Positions 1 through 9,049 of a DNA stretch of 64,000 bases are shown in pieces (position 1 is the first letter of the stretch; each line of letters opens with the position of its first letter). The notes under the pieces were generated by a model. It had not been told where the DNA came from, did no database searches, and saw only the letters and a program-made list of their open reading frames with translations. The stretch covers positions 62,001-126,000 of the forward strand of contig NZ_JAHRXF010000013.1 of the NCBI RefSeq assembly GCF_019104725.1. Direction: 5' to 3'. Origin of the DNA: Streptomyces corallincola (GTDB taxonomy: Bacteria > Actinomycetota > Actinomycetes > Streptomycetales > Streptomycetaceae). The position numbers were made by a program, and so were the translations under genes.

Positions 1-1764
1 TTCGACAACGCGGCGGCCGACCCCGGCGCGGTCGTCCTCAGCCGACGGCTGGGCGGCGGCCGGTGGACCGACGTGAGCGCCGCCGAGTTCGCCGCGCAGG
101 TGCACGCCGTCGCCAGGGGCCTGATCGCGGAGGGGCTGCGACCGGGCGACCGGATCGCCGTGATGGCCCGCACGGTCTACGAGTGGACGCTGCTGGATTT
201 CGCCGCCTGGGCGGCCGGTCTGGTCACCGTGCCCATCTACCCCACCTCCTCGCCGTTCCAGACCCGCTGGATACTCCACGACTCCGGCGCGGTGGCCCTG
301 TTCACCGAGACCGCCGCACAGGCCGCCGCCCTCGGCCCCGAACTGGACCGGCTGCCCGACCTCACCCGGATCCTGGTGATGGAACACGGCCAGGTGGACT
401 CGCTCGCCGACGCGGGCGCCGACGTGCCGGACGCCGAGGTCGCCGTGCGCCGGGGCATGCTCGGCCCGGACACCCTCGCCACCCTGATCTACACCTCCGG
501 CACCACCGGCCGCCCCAAGGGCTGCGCCCTCTCGCACGGCAACTTCTTCGCCGAGGTGGACAACGCCATCGAACTGCTGCACCCGGTCTTCCGGGCCGGG
601 GCGGACGAGGCGATGTCGGTCCTCCTCTTCCTGCCGATGTCCCACGTCTTCGGGCGGATGGTCGCCATCGCCTGTGTCCGCGCCCGGGTCCGGCTCGGGC
701 ACGCGCCCAGCCTCAAGCCCGAGGAACTGCTGCCCGACCTCGCCGCGTTCCGGCCGACCTGCCTGCTGACCATCCCGTACATGCTGGAGAAGGTGTACAA
801 CTCGGCCCGCGCCAAGGCCGAGTCGGGCGGCAGGGCCACCACCTTCGACCGGGCCGCCGGGGTCGCCGTGCGCTACGGCGAGGCGCTGGAGGCCCGGCAG
901 ACCGGCACCGGCGACGGACCCGCCCGCACCCTGAAGGCCGCCCGCTCGCTGTACGACCCGCTGGTCTACCGGCGCATCCGCAACGCGATGGGCGGCAGGG
1001 TCAAGTACGCCATCTCCGGCGGCTCCCCGCTCGGCCGCCGCCTCGCCGCGTTCTACGCGGGCGCGGGCATCCAGATCTTCGAGGGCTACGGCCTGACCGA
1101 GACCACGGCCGCCTCCACGGTCACCCCGCCGCTCAGTCCCCGGCTCGGCACGGTCGGCTGGCCGCTGCCCGGCGTCCGGGTCCGCATCGCCGCCGACGGC
1201 GAGATCCTCGTCTCCGGCGAGCATGTGCTGCGCGGCTACTGGGACCCGGCCGCGGGCGGAGTCGTACCCGCCACCCAGGACGGCTGGCTGGCCACCGGTG
1301 ACCTCGGCGCCCTCGACGACGAGGGCCATCTGACCATCACCGGCCGCAAGAAGGAGCTGCTGATCACCGCGGGCGGCAAGTCCGTGGCGCCCGCACCGCT
1401 GGAGAACTGGCTGCGCCAGCACCCGCTGATCTCCCAGTGCATGCTGGTCGGCGACGGCCGCCCCTACGTCGCCGCCCTCATCACCCTCGACACCGACGGC
1501 GTCACCCACTGGCGCCGGATGAACGGCAAGCACCCGGTGCCCCCGGAACTCCTGGTGGACGACCCCGATCTGGCCGCCGTGCTCCAGCGGGCGCTCGACG
1601 AGGCCAACCGGCTGGTCTCCCGCCCCGAGTCGGTGCGCAGGTTCGCCGTGCTGCCCAGGGACTTCACCGAGGAGGCCGGGCACCTCACCCCGTCGATGAA
1701 GCTGCGCCGCGAGCGCGTGATGCGGGACTTCGCCGCGGAGGTCGAGGGCCTGTACCGGAGATGA
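1..1764 (+). CDS. AMP-dependent acyl-CoA synthetase (long-chain fatty acid-CoA ligase type), 5' end missing
   Basis: Activates a carboxylic (probably fatty) acid to acyl-AMP and then acyl-CoA. The frame is open from base 1 and the first visible residues already align with the N-terminal region of the family, so the true start lies left of the window; the GTG at 73 is internal. Counting from the first visible codon, the adenylate P-loop YTSGTTGRPKG is near residue 164, the GYGLTET motif near 362, a TGDLG motif near 433, and the C-terminal subdomain hinge KKELLITAGGKSVAP follows. TPSMKLRRE near the end supplies the usual catalytic lysine. About 587 residues are visible, close to full length (FadD15-like). 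Substrate cannot be told from sequence. Confidence 0.93.
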   Translation, partial: FDNAAADPGAVVLSRRLGGGRWTDVSAAEFAAQVHAVARGLIAEGLRPGDRIAVMARTVYEWTLLDFAAWAAGLVTVPIYPTSSPFQTRWILHDSGAVALFTETAAQAAALGPELDRLPDLTRILVMEHGQVDSLADAGADVPDAEVAVRRGMLGPDTLATLIYTSGTTGRPKGCALSHGNFFAEVDNAIELLHPVFRAGADEAMSVLLFLPMSHVFGRMVAIACVRARVRLGHAPSLKPEELLPDLAAFRPTCLLTIPYMLEKVYNSARAKAESGGRATTFDRAAGVAVRYGEALEARQTGTGDGPARTLKAARSLYDPLVYRRIRNAMGGRVKYAISGGSPLGRRLAAFYAGAGIQIFEGYGLTETTAASTVTPPLSPRLGTVGWPLPGVRVRIAADGEILVSGEHVLRGYWDPAAGGVVPATQDGWLATGDLGALDDEGHLTITGRKKELLITAGGKSVAPAPLENWLRQHPLISQCMLVGDGRPYVAALITLDTDGVTHWRRMNGKHPVPPELLVDDPDLAAVLQRALDEANRLVSRPESVRRFAVLPRDFTEEAGHLTPSMKLRRERVMRDFAAEVEGLYRR

Positions 1765-1869
1765 GGCGCGGGCCGGGACCGCGCGGACGCCCGTCCGGGC
1801 ACCCCGTGCGCCCGTGCGCCGCCCGGTACCGCCGCGACCCGGCGTCCGCTGCCCGCCGTTGCCCGCGAT

Positions 1870-1889
1870 CCGGCCGCCCGGCGGGCCGG
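1870..1889 (+). terminator. Possible hairpin after the acyl-CoA ligase
   Basis: CCGGCC (1870-1875) pairs with GGCCGG (1884-1889) about 105 bp after the ligase stop. There is no T-run, so it is only a candidate. The rest of the 302-bp gap 1765-2066 holds no convincing gene; its right end carries the promoter described next. Confidence 0.3.
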
Positions 1890-1981
1890 TGAACAGGTAA
1901 CGTGCCCCGCGGACAGCGCTGTTCACGGAAGAGACGGCCGCACGGCGGAAGGAAGGGTTCCGGACGGCCGCGCGCCGTCTC

Positions 1982-2024
1982 GGGAACCGACCGGGAACGG
2001 ATCGGTAACGCCCCTTCCTAGCCT
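1982..2024 (+). promoter_or_regulatory. SARP-type operator and promoter: three 11-bp-spaced heptamers plus -10
   Basis: Heptamers GGGAACC (1982), GGGAACG (1993) and GGTAACG (2004) are spaced exactly 11 bp. After the third come 8 nt and then TAGCCT (2019-2024), a good -10 box. SARP regulators are known to bind heptameric direct repeats at 11-bp (or 22-bp) spacing, with the last repeat about 8 bp from the -10, in place of a -35. The gene served starts at 2067. Related triplets lie at 2907-2935 and, on the minus strand, 7416-7444. Confidence 0.72.
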
Positions 2025-2066
2025 GCCCTTTCCACCTCGCCGACTTTCGTCCCCACGAGCAGAGGC

Positions 2067-2933
2067 ATGAAAGAACACAACGACGTTCGCCGGATCTTCC
2101 TGCTGAACCCGGACCAGCGCCTCGTCCGCGAGGCCGCGCACGCGGGCGTACAAGTGCGCTCCGCACGGGTGGACGCGACGGACGAGTCGGCACTGCGCGC
2201 CCCCCTCGCCGAAGCCGCCGAGGCGGGTCTCCACGTCAACCCGGCCCGCGCCCTGCGGGTGCTGGCCGACCAGGACGCCGTGACCCGGCTGGTCCGGATG
2301 AGCCGGTTGTCGCCCGGCGCGGCCGAGGCCGGGCCCGACGACCCCCGGCTGACCGTGGAGACGCTCAGCGTGCACGGCATGCACCAGGCGGTCGGCATCA
2401 CCGCCACCGCCCCCTGGGGCCTGCTGCACCCCGCCCCGCTCAGCGACGACACCGCCGCCGAGGTACGGGCCGTGGTCACCGCGCTGCTCGACCTCACCGG
2501 CTACCAGTACGGCCCCGCGCACACCCGCGTCGCGCTCACCGACCGGGGCCCGGTGGTGCTCGGCTGCCGGGCCGGGATCGGGGACGACCCCGTACCCCAA
2601 CTCATCGGCGTGGCAGGCGGGTTCGACCTCGCCGCCGGAGCCGTCGAGGTGCTCACCGGCCGCCTGGTCGATCCGGTGCGCCCGCACCGCTTCGCCGCCG
2701 CCGTACGGCTCGGCGGCGTCTGGCGGCTGTCCGCCGCCGAACTGGCCGCCCTGCCGGACGTACGGTGCGTCGCCGCGCCCGGCGACGGGAGGCCCGGCCA
2801 CATCGTCGTCGGCGCGGAGACCGCGGAGGCGGCGGCCGGGCGGATCGCCGAACTCACCGCCCTGGTCACCGGCGACGGCACCGGCGACGACGGACCACGC
2901 CCGGCCGGTAGCGGATCGGGAACGATCCGGTAG
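2067..2933 (+). CDS. ATP-grasp-like pseudoenzyme, shortened, next to SARP regulator
   Basis: A 288-residue protein with no clear named family. Its C-terminal half (about residues 125-195) reads like the end of an ATP-grasp fold: a substrate-loop-like HQAVGITATAPWG, then GYQYGPAHTRVALTDRGPVVL, then CRAGIGDDP and a GGFDLAAGAVEVLTG helix. The central ATP-binding subdomain is largely absent (NPARALRVLADQDAV near residue 60 is followed almost directly by VETLSVHG), and the Glu/Asn metal ligands appear replaced (GC-R where enzymes have E-N-R). It is probably not an active ligase; a scaffold or binding role is inference. The ATG at 2067 has AGAGG just upstream. Its promoter carries the SARP-like triplet, and its 3' end overlaps the operator of the downstream SARP gene. 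Confidence 0.75.
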   Translation: MKEHNDVRRIFLLNPDQRLVREAAHAGVQVRSARVDATDESALRAPLAEAAEAGLHVNPARALRVLADQDAVTRLVRMSRLSPGAAEAGPDDPRLTVETLSVHGMHQAVGITATAPWGLLHPAPLSDDTAAEVRAVVTALLDLTGYQYGPAHTRVALTDRGPVVLGCRAGIGDDPVPQLIGVAGGFDLAAGAVEVLTGRLVDPVRPHRFAAAVRLGGVWRLSAAELAALPDVRCVAAPGDGRPGHIVVGAETAEAAAGRIAELTALVTGDGTGDDGPRPAGSGSGTIR

Positions 2934-2947
2934 CCGCCCGGCGCACG
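2907..2947 (+). promoter_or_regulatory. Second SARP-type triplet, before the small SARP gene
   Basis: GGTAGCG (2907), GGGAACG (2918) and GGTAGCC (2929) repeat at exactly 11 bp, as in the promoter at 1982-2024. They overlap the last codons of the preceding gene. A weak -10 candidate, CACGGT, is at 2942-2947. This suggests the SARP encoded at 3012 controls its own gene as well as the preceding one (inference). Confidence 0.62.
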
Positions 2948-3011
2948 GTGGACACCGTCGCCGGAACGGGCTCGACGACGCCACGGATGTCAAGCGGGAG
3001 GCGGAGTCAGC

Positions 3012-3806
3012 ATGCTGAAGTTCTCGATCCTCGGAGCCCTGCAGGTCCGCACGCCGACCGGCCCGGCGGAGATCTGCGGGGACCTCCAGCGCACCCTGGT
3101 GCAGACCCTGCTGGTCAGCGAGGGCCGACCGGTGTCCGGGGAGGCGCTGGCGGAGGAGATGTGGGGCGAGTACGTCCCCGACAACCAGGCCAACGCCCTC
3201 CAGGCGCACGTCAGTCGGCTGCGCCGCAGGCTCCGCGCGCTGGAGCCCGGCCGGATCGGCCCCCGCGTCACCATCCACCCCGCCGGATACCGGCTGCTGC
3301 TGGCCGAGGGCGAGCTGGACGCCGTCGAGTTCGTGCGCACCGTGCGGATCGCGGAGGCGGCGGCGCCCCACGACGCGGACCGCACCGCACGGCTGCTGGA
3401 GGAGGCTCTCGCGCTCTGGCAGGGCCCGGTGTTCGGCGGGTTCAGCGCGGGCGCCCTGTGCCAGCTGGCGGGCGCCCGCTACGAGGAGCACCGGATGCGG
3501 GCGATGGAGCTGCGCTTCGACGCCGCGCTGCGCACCGGACGGCACGCGGCGCTGCTCGCGGAACTGGCCGAGGCGCACACCAACCACCCGCTGCGCGAAC
3601 GGTTCTGCGAACAGTTCATGATCGCCCTGTACGGTTCCGGACGGCAGGCCGACGCCCTCGGGGTGTTCCGGCGGATGCGCGGACGGCTCGACGAGGAACT
3701 CGGCATCGAACCGTCCCCGGCGCTGCGCCAGGTGGAGAGCGCGATCCTCTGCCACGACCCGGCGCTGGCCGGGGATGCGCGTTCCTCTCTCCTGCAGTTC
3801 GCCTGA
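3012..3806 (+). CDS. SARP-family transcriptional regulator (short form)
   Basis: A 264-residue Streptomyces antibiotic regulatory protein. An OmpR-type winged helix spans about residues 1-92, with the recognition region ANALQAHVSRLRRRLRA. The bacterial transcriptional activation domain (BTAD) spans about 98-245 and ends in the family signature EELGIEPSPALRQVESAIL. The length matches stand-alone SARPs such as ActII-ORF4 and RedD. The ATG is preceded by a GGAGGCGGAG ribosome site. SARPs activate genes by binding direct repeats near the -35 position; such repeats occur before this gene, the preceding gene and the peptide gene at 7144-7335. No biosynthetic cluster is visible alongside, so the target may be local. 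Confidence 0.93.
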   Translation: MLKFSILGALQVRTPTGPAEICGDLQRTLVQTLLVSEGRPVSGEALAEEMWGEYVPDNQANALQAHVSRLRRRLRALEPGRIGPRVTIHPAGYRLLLAEGELDAVEFVRTVRIAEAAAPHDADRTARLLEEALALWQGPVFGGFSAGALCQLAGARYEEHRMRAMELRFDAALRTGRHAALLAELAEAHTNHPLRERFCEQFMIALYGSGRQADALGVFRRMRGRLDEELGIEPSPALRQVESAILCHDPALAGDARSSLLQFA

Positions 3807-3949
3807 AGATGGTTAGCTTCTGGCTGGACCGAGACGCGCCACAAGAAACGTGAAGTCGCCTTTCAGCGCTGCCCGTTCGGAGAGACCCTAGGATTGTCCT
3901 CCCGAACATCTCGGGCTGGGCAACGCGGTGGGGCGGGGGGGACGGGTTC

Positions 3950-6900
3950 GTGGAGTCGGCGGCATCCGGTCGGCCTGTCGTGCGCTTCAACATCCTGGGT
4001 TCTCTGGAGGGCTGGCACGGCGAGTACCGGCTGAGGCTCGGCAGCCCCACCCAGGAACGTGTCCTGGTCACCCTGCTGCTCGAACCCGGCCGGATGGTCC
4101 CGGTGCCCCGGCTGGTCGAGGCCGCCTGGGACGGCGAGCCCCCGCAGACCGCCGGACACCAGATCCGCAAGGCCGTCGCCGCGCTGCGCACCCGCATACC
4201 CGGCGGCTCCGCGCTGATCCTCACCGACGGCGCCGGATACCGGGCGGTCCTCACCGAGGACCAGCTCGACCTGCACACGTTCACCCGCCGCGCGGCCGAG
4301 GCCCGGCTCGCCGTCGCCGCCGGACGCCTGGCGGAGGCCGCCGGGCACCTGGGCGCCTGCCTGGAGCTGTGGCGCGGCCCGGTGATGGCCGGTGCCGGGG
4401 GCTCGGTGATCACCGCCGCCTCCGCCGCGCTGGAGGAACGGCACATGGCCGTCGCCGAGCAGTTCTTCGAGTTACAGCTCGAACTCGGCCAGTCCACCGA
4501 GCTGATCGGCCCGCTGCGCGCCCTGGTCACCGCCCACCCGCTGCGCGAGACGCTGCGCGGACGGCTGATGCTCGCCCTGTACCGGGGCGGTCGGCAGGCC
4601 GAGGCGCTGGAGGAGTTCGGCCGGGTCCGGGAACTCCTCGTCGAGGAACTCGGCATCGACCCCGGTGCCGAACTCACCCGGCTCTACGAGGCGATCCTGC
4701 GGGACAGCCCCGAAGTCGCCCCGCGCGTCCCGCAGTCCGTCGCCGACCGGGCGGCGCTGCTGGTCCCCGCCCCGCCGGGCCGCCCCTCCGCCGCCGAACC
4801 CGCGCCCTGCACCCTGCCCTACGACCTGCCGGACTTCACCGGCCGCGACGAGGAACTGCGGCGCCTGCTGGAGGTGGGCCGTTCCCCGGCCGGGGGCACC
4901 ACCCGGATCGTCGGCGTGGACGGCATGGGCGGCAGCGGCAAGACCGCGCTCGCCGTGCACGCCGCCCACCAGCTCGCCGCCGACTACGCCGACGGCCAGC
5001 TCTTCGTGGACCTGCGCGGGTTCAGCCCCGGCGAGAAGGCCCAGGAACCCGGTGCCGTCCTGCACTCGCTGCTGCGCACCGTGGGCGTCGCCGACGATCG
5101 CATACCGGACGACCTGGATCGTCGTACGACGCTGTGGCGGACGGTCACCGCGCAGCGGCGCCTCTTACTCCTGCTCGACAACGCGGCCGACGCCGCCCAG
5201 ATCCGGCCGTTGCTGCCCGCTTCCGAGGACTGCCTCGCCGTCGTCACCAGCCGGGTGCGGATGCTCGAACTCGACGGCGCCGAATGGCATTCGCTCGGGC
5301 TGCTCTCCGCGGACGACAGCACCACCCTGCTGACCCGGATGCTCGGCGCCGACCGCACCGCCGCCGAACCCCGTGCCGTGGACGAACTCGCCCGGCTCTG
5401 CTGCGGGCTGCCGCTCGCCCTGCGCATCACCACCGCACGGCTGCGCAACAGACCCCGCTGGACCGTGCGGTACCTGGTGGACCGGCTCGCCGACGAGACC
5501 CGGCGGCTGCGCGAGATGAGCGCCGGGGAACGCAGCGTCGAGGCCACGCTCCGGCTGTCGTACCAGGGCATGGAGGCCGACCGGCGCACCGCGTTCCGGC
5601 TGCTCGGCCTGCACCCCGGCGCCTCCATCGACGTGCACTCCGCCGCCGCCCTGCTCGACACCGACACGCACGACGCCGAGGACGTCCTGGAGCACCTGCT
5701 CGACGCCCACCTGCTGGAACAGCACGAGGCCGGGCTGTACGGCTTCCACGATCTGGTGCGGACGTACGCGATGAGCGTGCGCGAGGCGGAGGACGACCGG
5801 GGGACGGCCGTCGAACACCTCGCCACGTACTACCGGCTCGCCACCGACCTGGCCTGCGACACCCTGTTCCCCGGCCGCAACCGCTACGACGAGCCGCCCA
5901 AGCCGGAGGCCACCGAACTGCCCCGGCTCACCGGCGACGAACAGACACTGAACTGGTTCGACCGCGAGCACGAGGCGCTGCTCGCCGTACTCGCCCAGGC
6001 GGGCGCGCTCGGCCTGCACCGCACCGCCGCCCTGCTCGCCCGCAACGTCCTCTTCTACCTCCATCTGCGCGGCCACTACGAGGAGTTCCGCGTCGTCAAC
6101 CGGATCGCCGTGGACGCCTGCCGTCGGCTCGACGACCCCGCGCTGCTCAGCCTCAGCCTCTCCAACCTGGCCGTCGCCCACTGGTGGCTCGGCGACTTCC
6201 AGGACGGCATCACCACCGCCCAGGAGGGCCTGGAGGTCGCCGCCGGGCGGGACCGCCGCACCGAGGCCAACTGCCTCGACGTGCTCGGGCTGCTGCACGG
6301 CGCGCTCGGCAACTTCGACCAGGCCCGGATGTACCTCGGGCAGGGCATCCTGCTCCACCGGGACCTGGGCTCGCTGCGCATGGAGGCCCAGGCGCTGGCC
6401 AACCTCAGCACCGTGCAGGCATGGTCCGGGCACTATCCCGAGGCGGCCCGGCACGCGGCCCTCGCCACCGAGCTGAACCGGCGCATCGGGGAACGCGGCA
6501 ACGAGATCCACTCCCTGACCTATCTGGCCCTCGCCCACCTCGGCACCGGCGAGGACGAACGGGCCCGCGCCTGTCTCGCCCAGGCCCTGGAACTGTGCGA
6601 CGAGTCCCGGCAGCCGGGGAACGTGGCCTTCGTGCTCGCCCACTGGGCCCGGATCTGCCAGCGGTTGGGGGAGAACCGTTCGGCCGCCGAGCACGCCGAG
6701 CGCGCGCTGGACCTCGTCGCCGCCGAGGGCACCGTGCTGCGGCAGTCGGCGGTGGTCAACGTGGTGGGCCTGGTCCATCTGCGCGGCGGTTCCCCGGCCC
6801 GCGCCCTGGAACTGCACCGGCAGGCCCATGAGCTGGCCTCCCGGCTCGACTACCGCTTCGAGCGGGCCCGCGCCCTGCACGGCATGGCCGAGGCGTCCCT

Positions 6901-6997
6901 CGCCCTCGGCGACCCCGCCACCGCCGCCCACCACCAGCACGCGGCGGACCTCCTGTACGACGCGATGGGCGTGACGGAGGAGGGACGGCGCATCTGA
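3950..6997 (+). CDS. AfsR-like regulator: SARP + NB-ARC ATPase + TPR
   Basis: A 1015-residue multidomain regulator of the AfsR type. Order: winged-helix DNA-binding domain (about 10-100), BTAD (about 105-245, with EELGIDPGAELTRLYEAIL), a Pro/Ala linker, an NB-ARC/STAND ATPase with Walker A GMGGSGKT at 325-332 and a Walker-B-like LLLLLDNA, then TPR repeats from about 640 to the end. NB-ARC domains usually hold the protein off until a signal allows nucleotide exchange. The start is GTG at 3950 after a G-rich ribosome site; a GTG at 3980 is the alternative. It lies 143 bp after the short SARP on the same strand, so the two may share targets. AfsR itself is phosphorylated by Ser/Thr kinases; nothing here shows that. 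Confidence 0.9.
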   Translation: MESAASGRPVVRFNILGSLEGWHGEYRLRLGSPTQERVLVTLLLEPGRMVPVPRLVEAAWDGEPPQTAGHQIRKAVAALRTRIPGGSALILTDGAGYRAVLTEDQLDLHTFTRRAAEARLAVAAGRLAEAAGHLGACLELWRGPVMAGAGGSVITAASAALEERHMAVAEQFFELQLELGQSTELIGPLRALVTAHPLRETLRGRLMLALYRGGRQAEALEEFGRVRELLVEELGIDPGAELTRLYEAILRDSPEVAPRVPQSVADRAALLVPAPPGRPSAAEPAPCTLPYDLPDFTGRDEELRRLLEVGRSPAGGTTRIVGVDGMGGSGKTALAVHAAHQLAADYADGQLFVDLRGFSPGEKAQEPGAVLHSLLRTVGVADDRIPDDLDRRTTLWRTVTAQRRLLLLLDNAADAAQIRPLLPASEDCLAVVTSRVRMLELDGAEWHSLGLLSADDSTTLLTRMLGADRTAAEPRAVDELARLCCGLPLALRITTARLRNRPRWTVRYLVDRLADETRRLREMSAGERSVEATLRLSYQGMEADRRTAFRLLGLHPGASIDVHSAAALLDTDTHDAEDVLEHLLDAHLLEQHEAGLYGFHDLVRTYAMSVREAEDDRGTAVEHLATYYRLATDLACDTLFPGRNRYDEPPKPEATELPRLTGDEQTLNWFDREHEALLAVLAQAGALGLHRTAALLARNVLFYLHLRGHYEEFRVVNRIAVDACRRLDDPALLSLSLSNLAVAHWWLGDFQDGITTAQEGLEVAAGRDRRTEANCLDVLGLLHGALGNFDQARMYLGQGILLHRDLGSLRMEAQALANLSTVQAWSGHYPEAARHAALATELNRRIGERGNEIHSLTYLALAHLGTGEDERARACLAQALELCDESRQPGNVAFVLAHWARICQRLGENRSAAEHAERALDLVAAEGTVLRQSAVVNVVGLVHLRGGSPARALELHRQAHELASRLDYRFERARALHGMAEASLALGDPATAAHHQHAADLLYDAMGVTEEGRRI

Positions 6998-7143
6998 CGC
7001 GCCGGTGCGGATCTCCGTCCCGAGCTGCGCCCGCCGCCTCGCGCCGTCCTCGCGCCGTCCTCCCGTCGTACGGATGACGGCACCGGCCGGGGCGGGTGCC
7101 CGGACGGTGCCGTCGGAGGTGCGGGGGCGGGAGCGGGGGTCGC

Positions 7144-7335
7144 TCAGGGGTGGATGACGCTGGGCGTCCGGTCGTCCGCCAGGACCGAGGTGTGGCCGCC
7201 GCTCAGCACGGAGGTGAGGTGCGCCAGGGCGTCCTGCGCTCCGGCCGCCGGGACGGTCGCGGTACCGAGTGCGAGAACACCGGCGCCGGCGAGGACGGCC
7301 AGGGCGGTCTTGGTGCGGAGAGCGATGGCGCGCAT
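7144..7335 (-). CDS. Small secreted peptide (63 aa), convergent with AfsR-like gene
   Basis: The peptide has a basic start (MRAIALRTK), a hydrophobic core (TALAVLAGAGVLALGTATV) and a signal-peptidase-like AAGAQ site near residue 33, leaving a mature tail of about 30 residues ending TPSVIHP. The start is ATG at 7335 with a GGGGG stretch 8-12 nt upstream. No family is recognised. A triplet of 11-bp-spaced heptamers and a -10-like AAACAT lie upstream on the same strand (7402-7444), so it looks like a target of the adjacent SARP. It could be a signalling peptide, a small surface peptide or a processed precursor; none is shown. Confidence 0.7.
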   Translation of the reverse strand: MRAIALRTKTALAVLAGAGVLALGTATVPAAGAQDALAHLTSVLSGGHTSVLADDRTPSVIHP

Positions 7336-7401
7336 AGGAGAACCCCCAGGTGAGACGGAAGACGTTCCGGCTGCCGGGCCTCTTCCCCGGCGCCGTGAAC
7401 G

Positions 7402-7444
7402 ATGTTTCCGGGAAGCGATCCCCATGCCGTCCCGGCCGGTTACC
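7402..7444 (-). promoter_or_regulatory. Third SARP-type triplet, before the secreted peptide gene
   Basis: On the minus strand GGTAACC (7444-7438), GGGACGG (7433-7427) and GGGATCG (7422-7416) follow each other at exactly 11 bp. They are followed by 8 nt and AAACAT (7407-7402) in the -10 position, the same geometry as at 1982-2024. The second and third heptamers are less well conserved. The rest of the gap 7336-7640 holds three tandem GTACCGC heptamers (7510-7530) and the csp terminator. Confidence 0.55.
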
Positions 7445-7572
7445 GGCCGCCGGTGACGAACCGGTACTCCGCCCTGCCACGCCGTACCGCACCCGCATCC
7501 GCATTCTGAGTACCGCGTACCGCGTACCGCCCCGCTTTCCCCGGGCGCACCGGAAAGCGGCGGGAAAAGGCA

Positions 7573-7603
7573 GGAGCCCCGTCGCCGTGAGGCGCGGGGC
7601 TCC
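7573..7603 (-). terminator. Intrinsic terminator of the cold-shock gene
   Basis: GGAGCCCCG (7573-7581) pairs perfectly with CGGGGCTCC (7595-7603), and an inner CGCC/GGCG stem closes a GTGA loop. Read on the minus strand the hairpin lies 37 bp after the csp stop and is followed shortly by TTTT. Confidence 0.85.
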
Positions 7604-7640
7604 TTGGGTACTGCACTCAGGTTCTGATCTCAGGGTGTGA

Positions 7641-7844
7641 TCAGACGGGGGTGACGTTCTCCGCCTGCGGACCCTTCGGGCCCTGCGTCACGTCGAAGGA
7701 GACCTGCTGGTTCTCCTCAAGCGAGCGGAAGCCCTGCGCGTTGATCGCAGAGTAGTGAACGAAGACGTCGGGGCCGCCGCCCTCCTGGGCGATGAAGCCA
7801 AAGCCCTTTTCGGCGTTGAACCACTTAACGGTTCCGGTAGCCAT
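7641..7844 (-). CDS. Cold-shock protein, CspA family
   Basis: A 67-residue single cold-shock domain that binds single-stranded RNA/DNA and acts as an RNA chaperone. RNP1 is KGFGFI (residues 14-19) and RNP2 is VFVHY (27-31); the ending [13 protein letters not shown] is typical of Streptomyces Csp (ScoF/CspB type). The start ATG at 7844 has a strong GGAGGG ribosome site 4-9 nt upstream. Extension of the frame further upstream has no family support. A long structured leader precedes it, common for csp genes. Confidence 0.97.
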   Translation of the reverse strand: MATGTVKWFNAEKGFGFIAQEGGGPDVFVHYSAINAQGFRSLEENQQVSFDVTQGPKGPQAENVTPV

Positions 7845-8029
7845 AAGCCCTCCTTGGGCCCAAAAGGGTTGCCCTGCTCCAGAACCTGCACGTGCGAAAC
7901 GCATGCTGCACAACTGCATTCGTCTGAAAACGACGAGAGCCCGCGGTTACATGCTCCGCAGGCTCTGTACTGCAAGGGAAACCAAACTGCAACTTGCGGC
8001 GAGCCTAGCATGTGGGGGGTGTAAAGCAA
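7845..8029 (-). promoter_or_regulatory. csp promoter and about 150-nt leader
   Basis: On the minus strand TTGCTT (8029-8024) and TAGGCT (8007-8002) form a -35/-10 pair with a 16-bp spacer. Transcription would start near 7995, giving a leader of about 150 nt. Within it, AGAGCC-N-GCGG and CCGC-N-GGCTCT (7936-7966) pair into a hairpin with one mismatch. A long leader is typical of cold-shock mRNAs that respond to temperature. Confidence 0.65.
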
Positions 8030-8119
8030 TAGAGGTCAAGATCACTTCACCCGAATGTTTGAACGCCCTCCGGAGCCATTGACGGCATGCCCGGTCGGCG
8101 GAACCTCCCGAGGGGGGTC

Positions 8120-8980
<861 letters not shown>

Positions 8981-9049
8981 CCGCCCGCCCACCGGCCGAT
9001 TCCCCGGAACGGGCCGCCCCCGCGCGGTCCCGCTCCCTACGATGACCCG

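Noticed and set aside
1923..3755. 610-codon open frame on the minus strand
   Set aside because: It runs antisense through the pseudo-ATP-grasp and SARP genes, has low-complexity Gly/Arg/His composition and no motif. It reflects high GC3 of the real genes.
3928..6831. 967-codon open frame in another plus frame
   Set aside because: It overlaps the AfsR-like gene almost entirely and codes only Arg/Pro/Ala-rich sequence; the AfsR-like frame has all domain motifs.
7144..7335. Identity of the small peptide with AfsS
   Set aside because: The length is similar and a SARP lies nearby, but this peptide has a signal sequence and no AfsS-like Thr-rich repeats.
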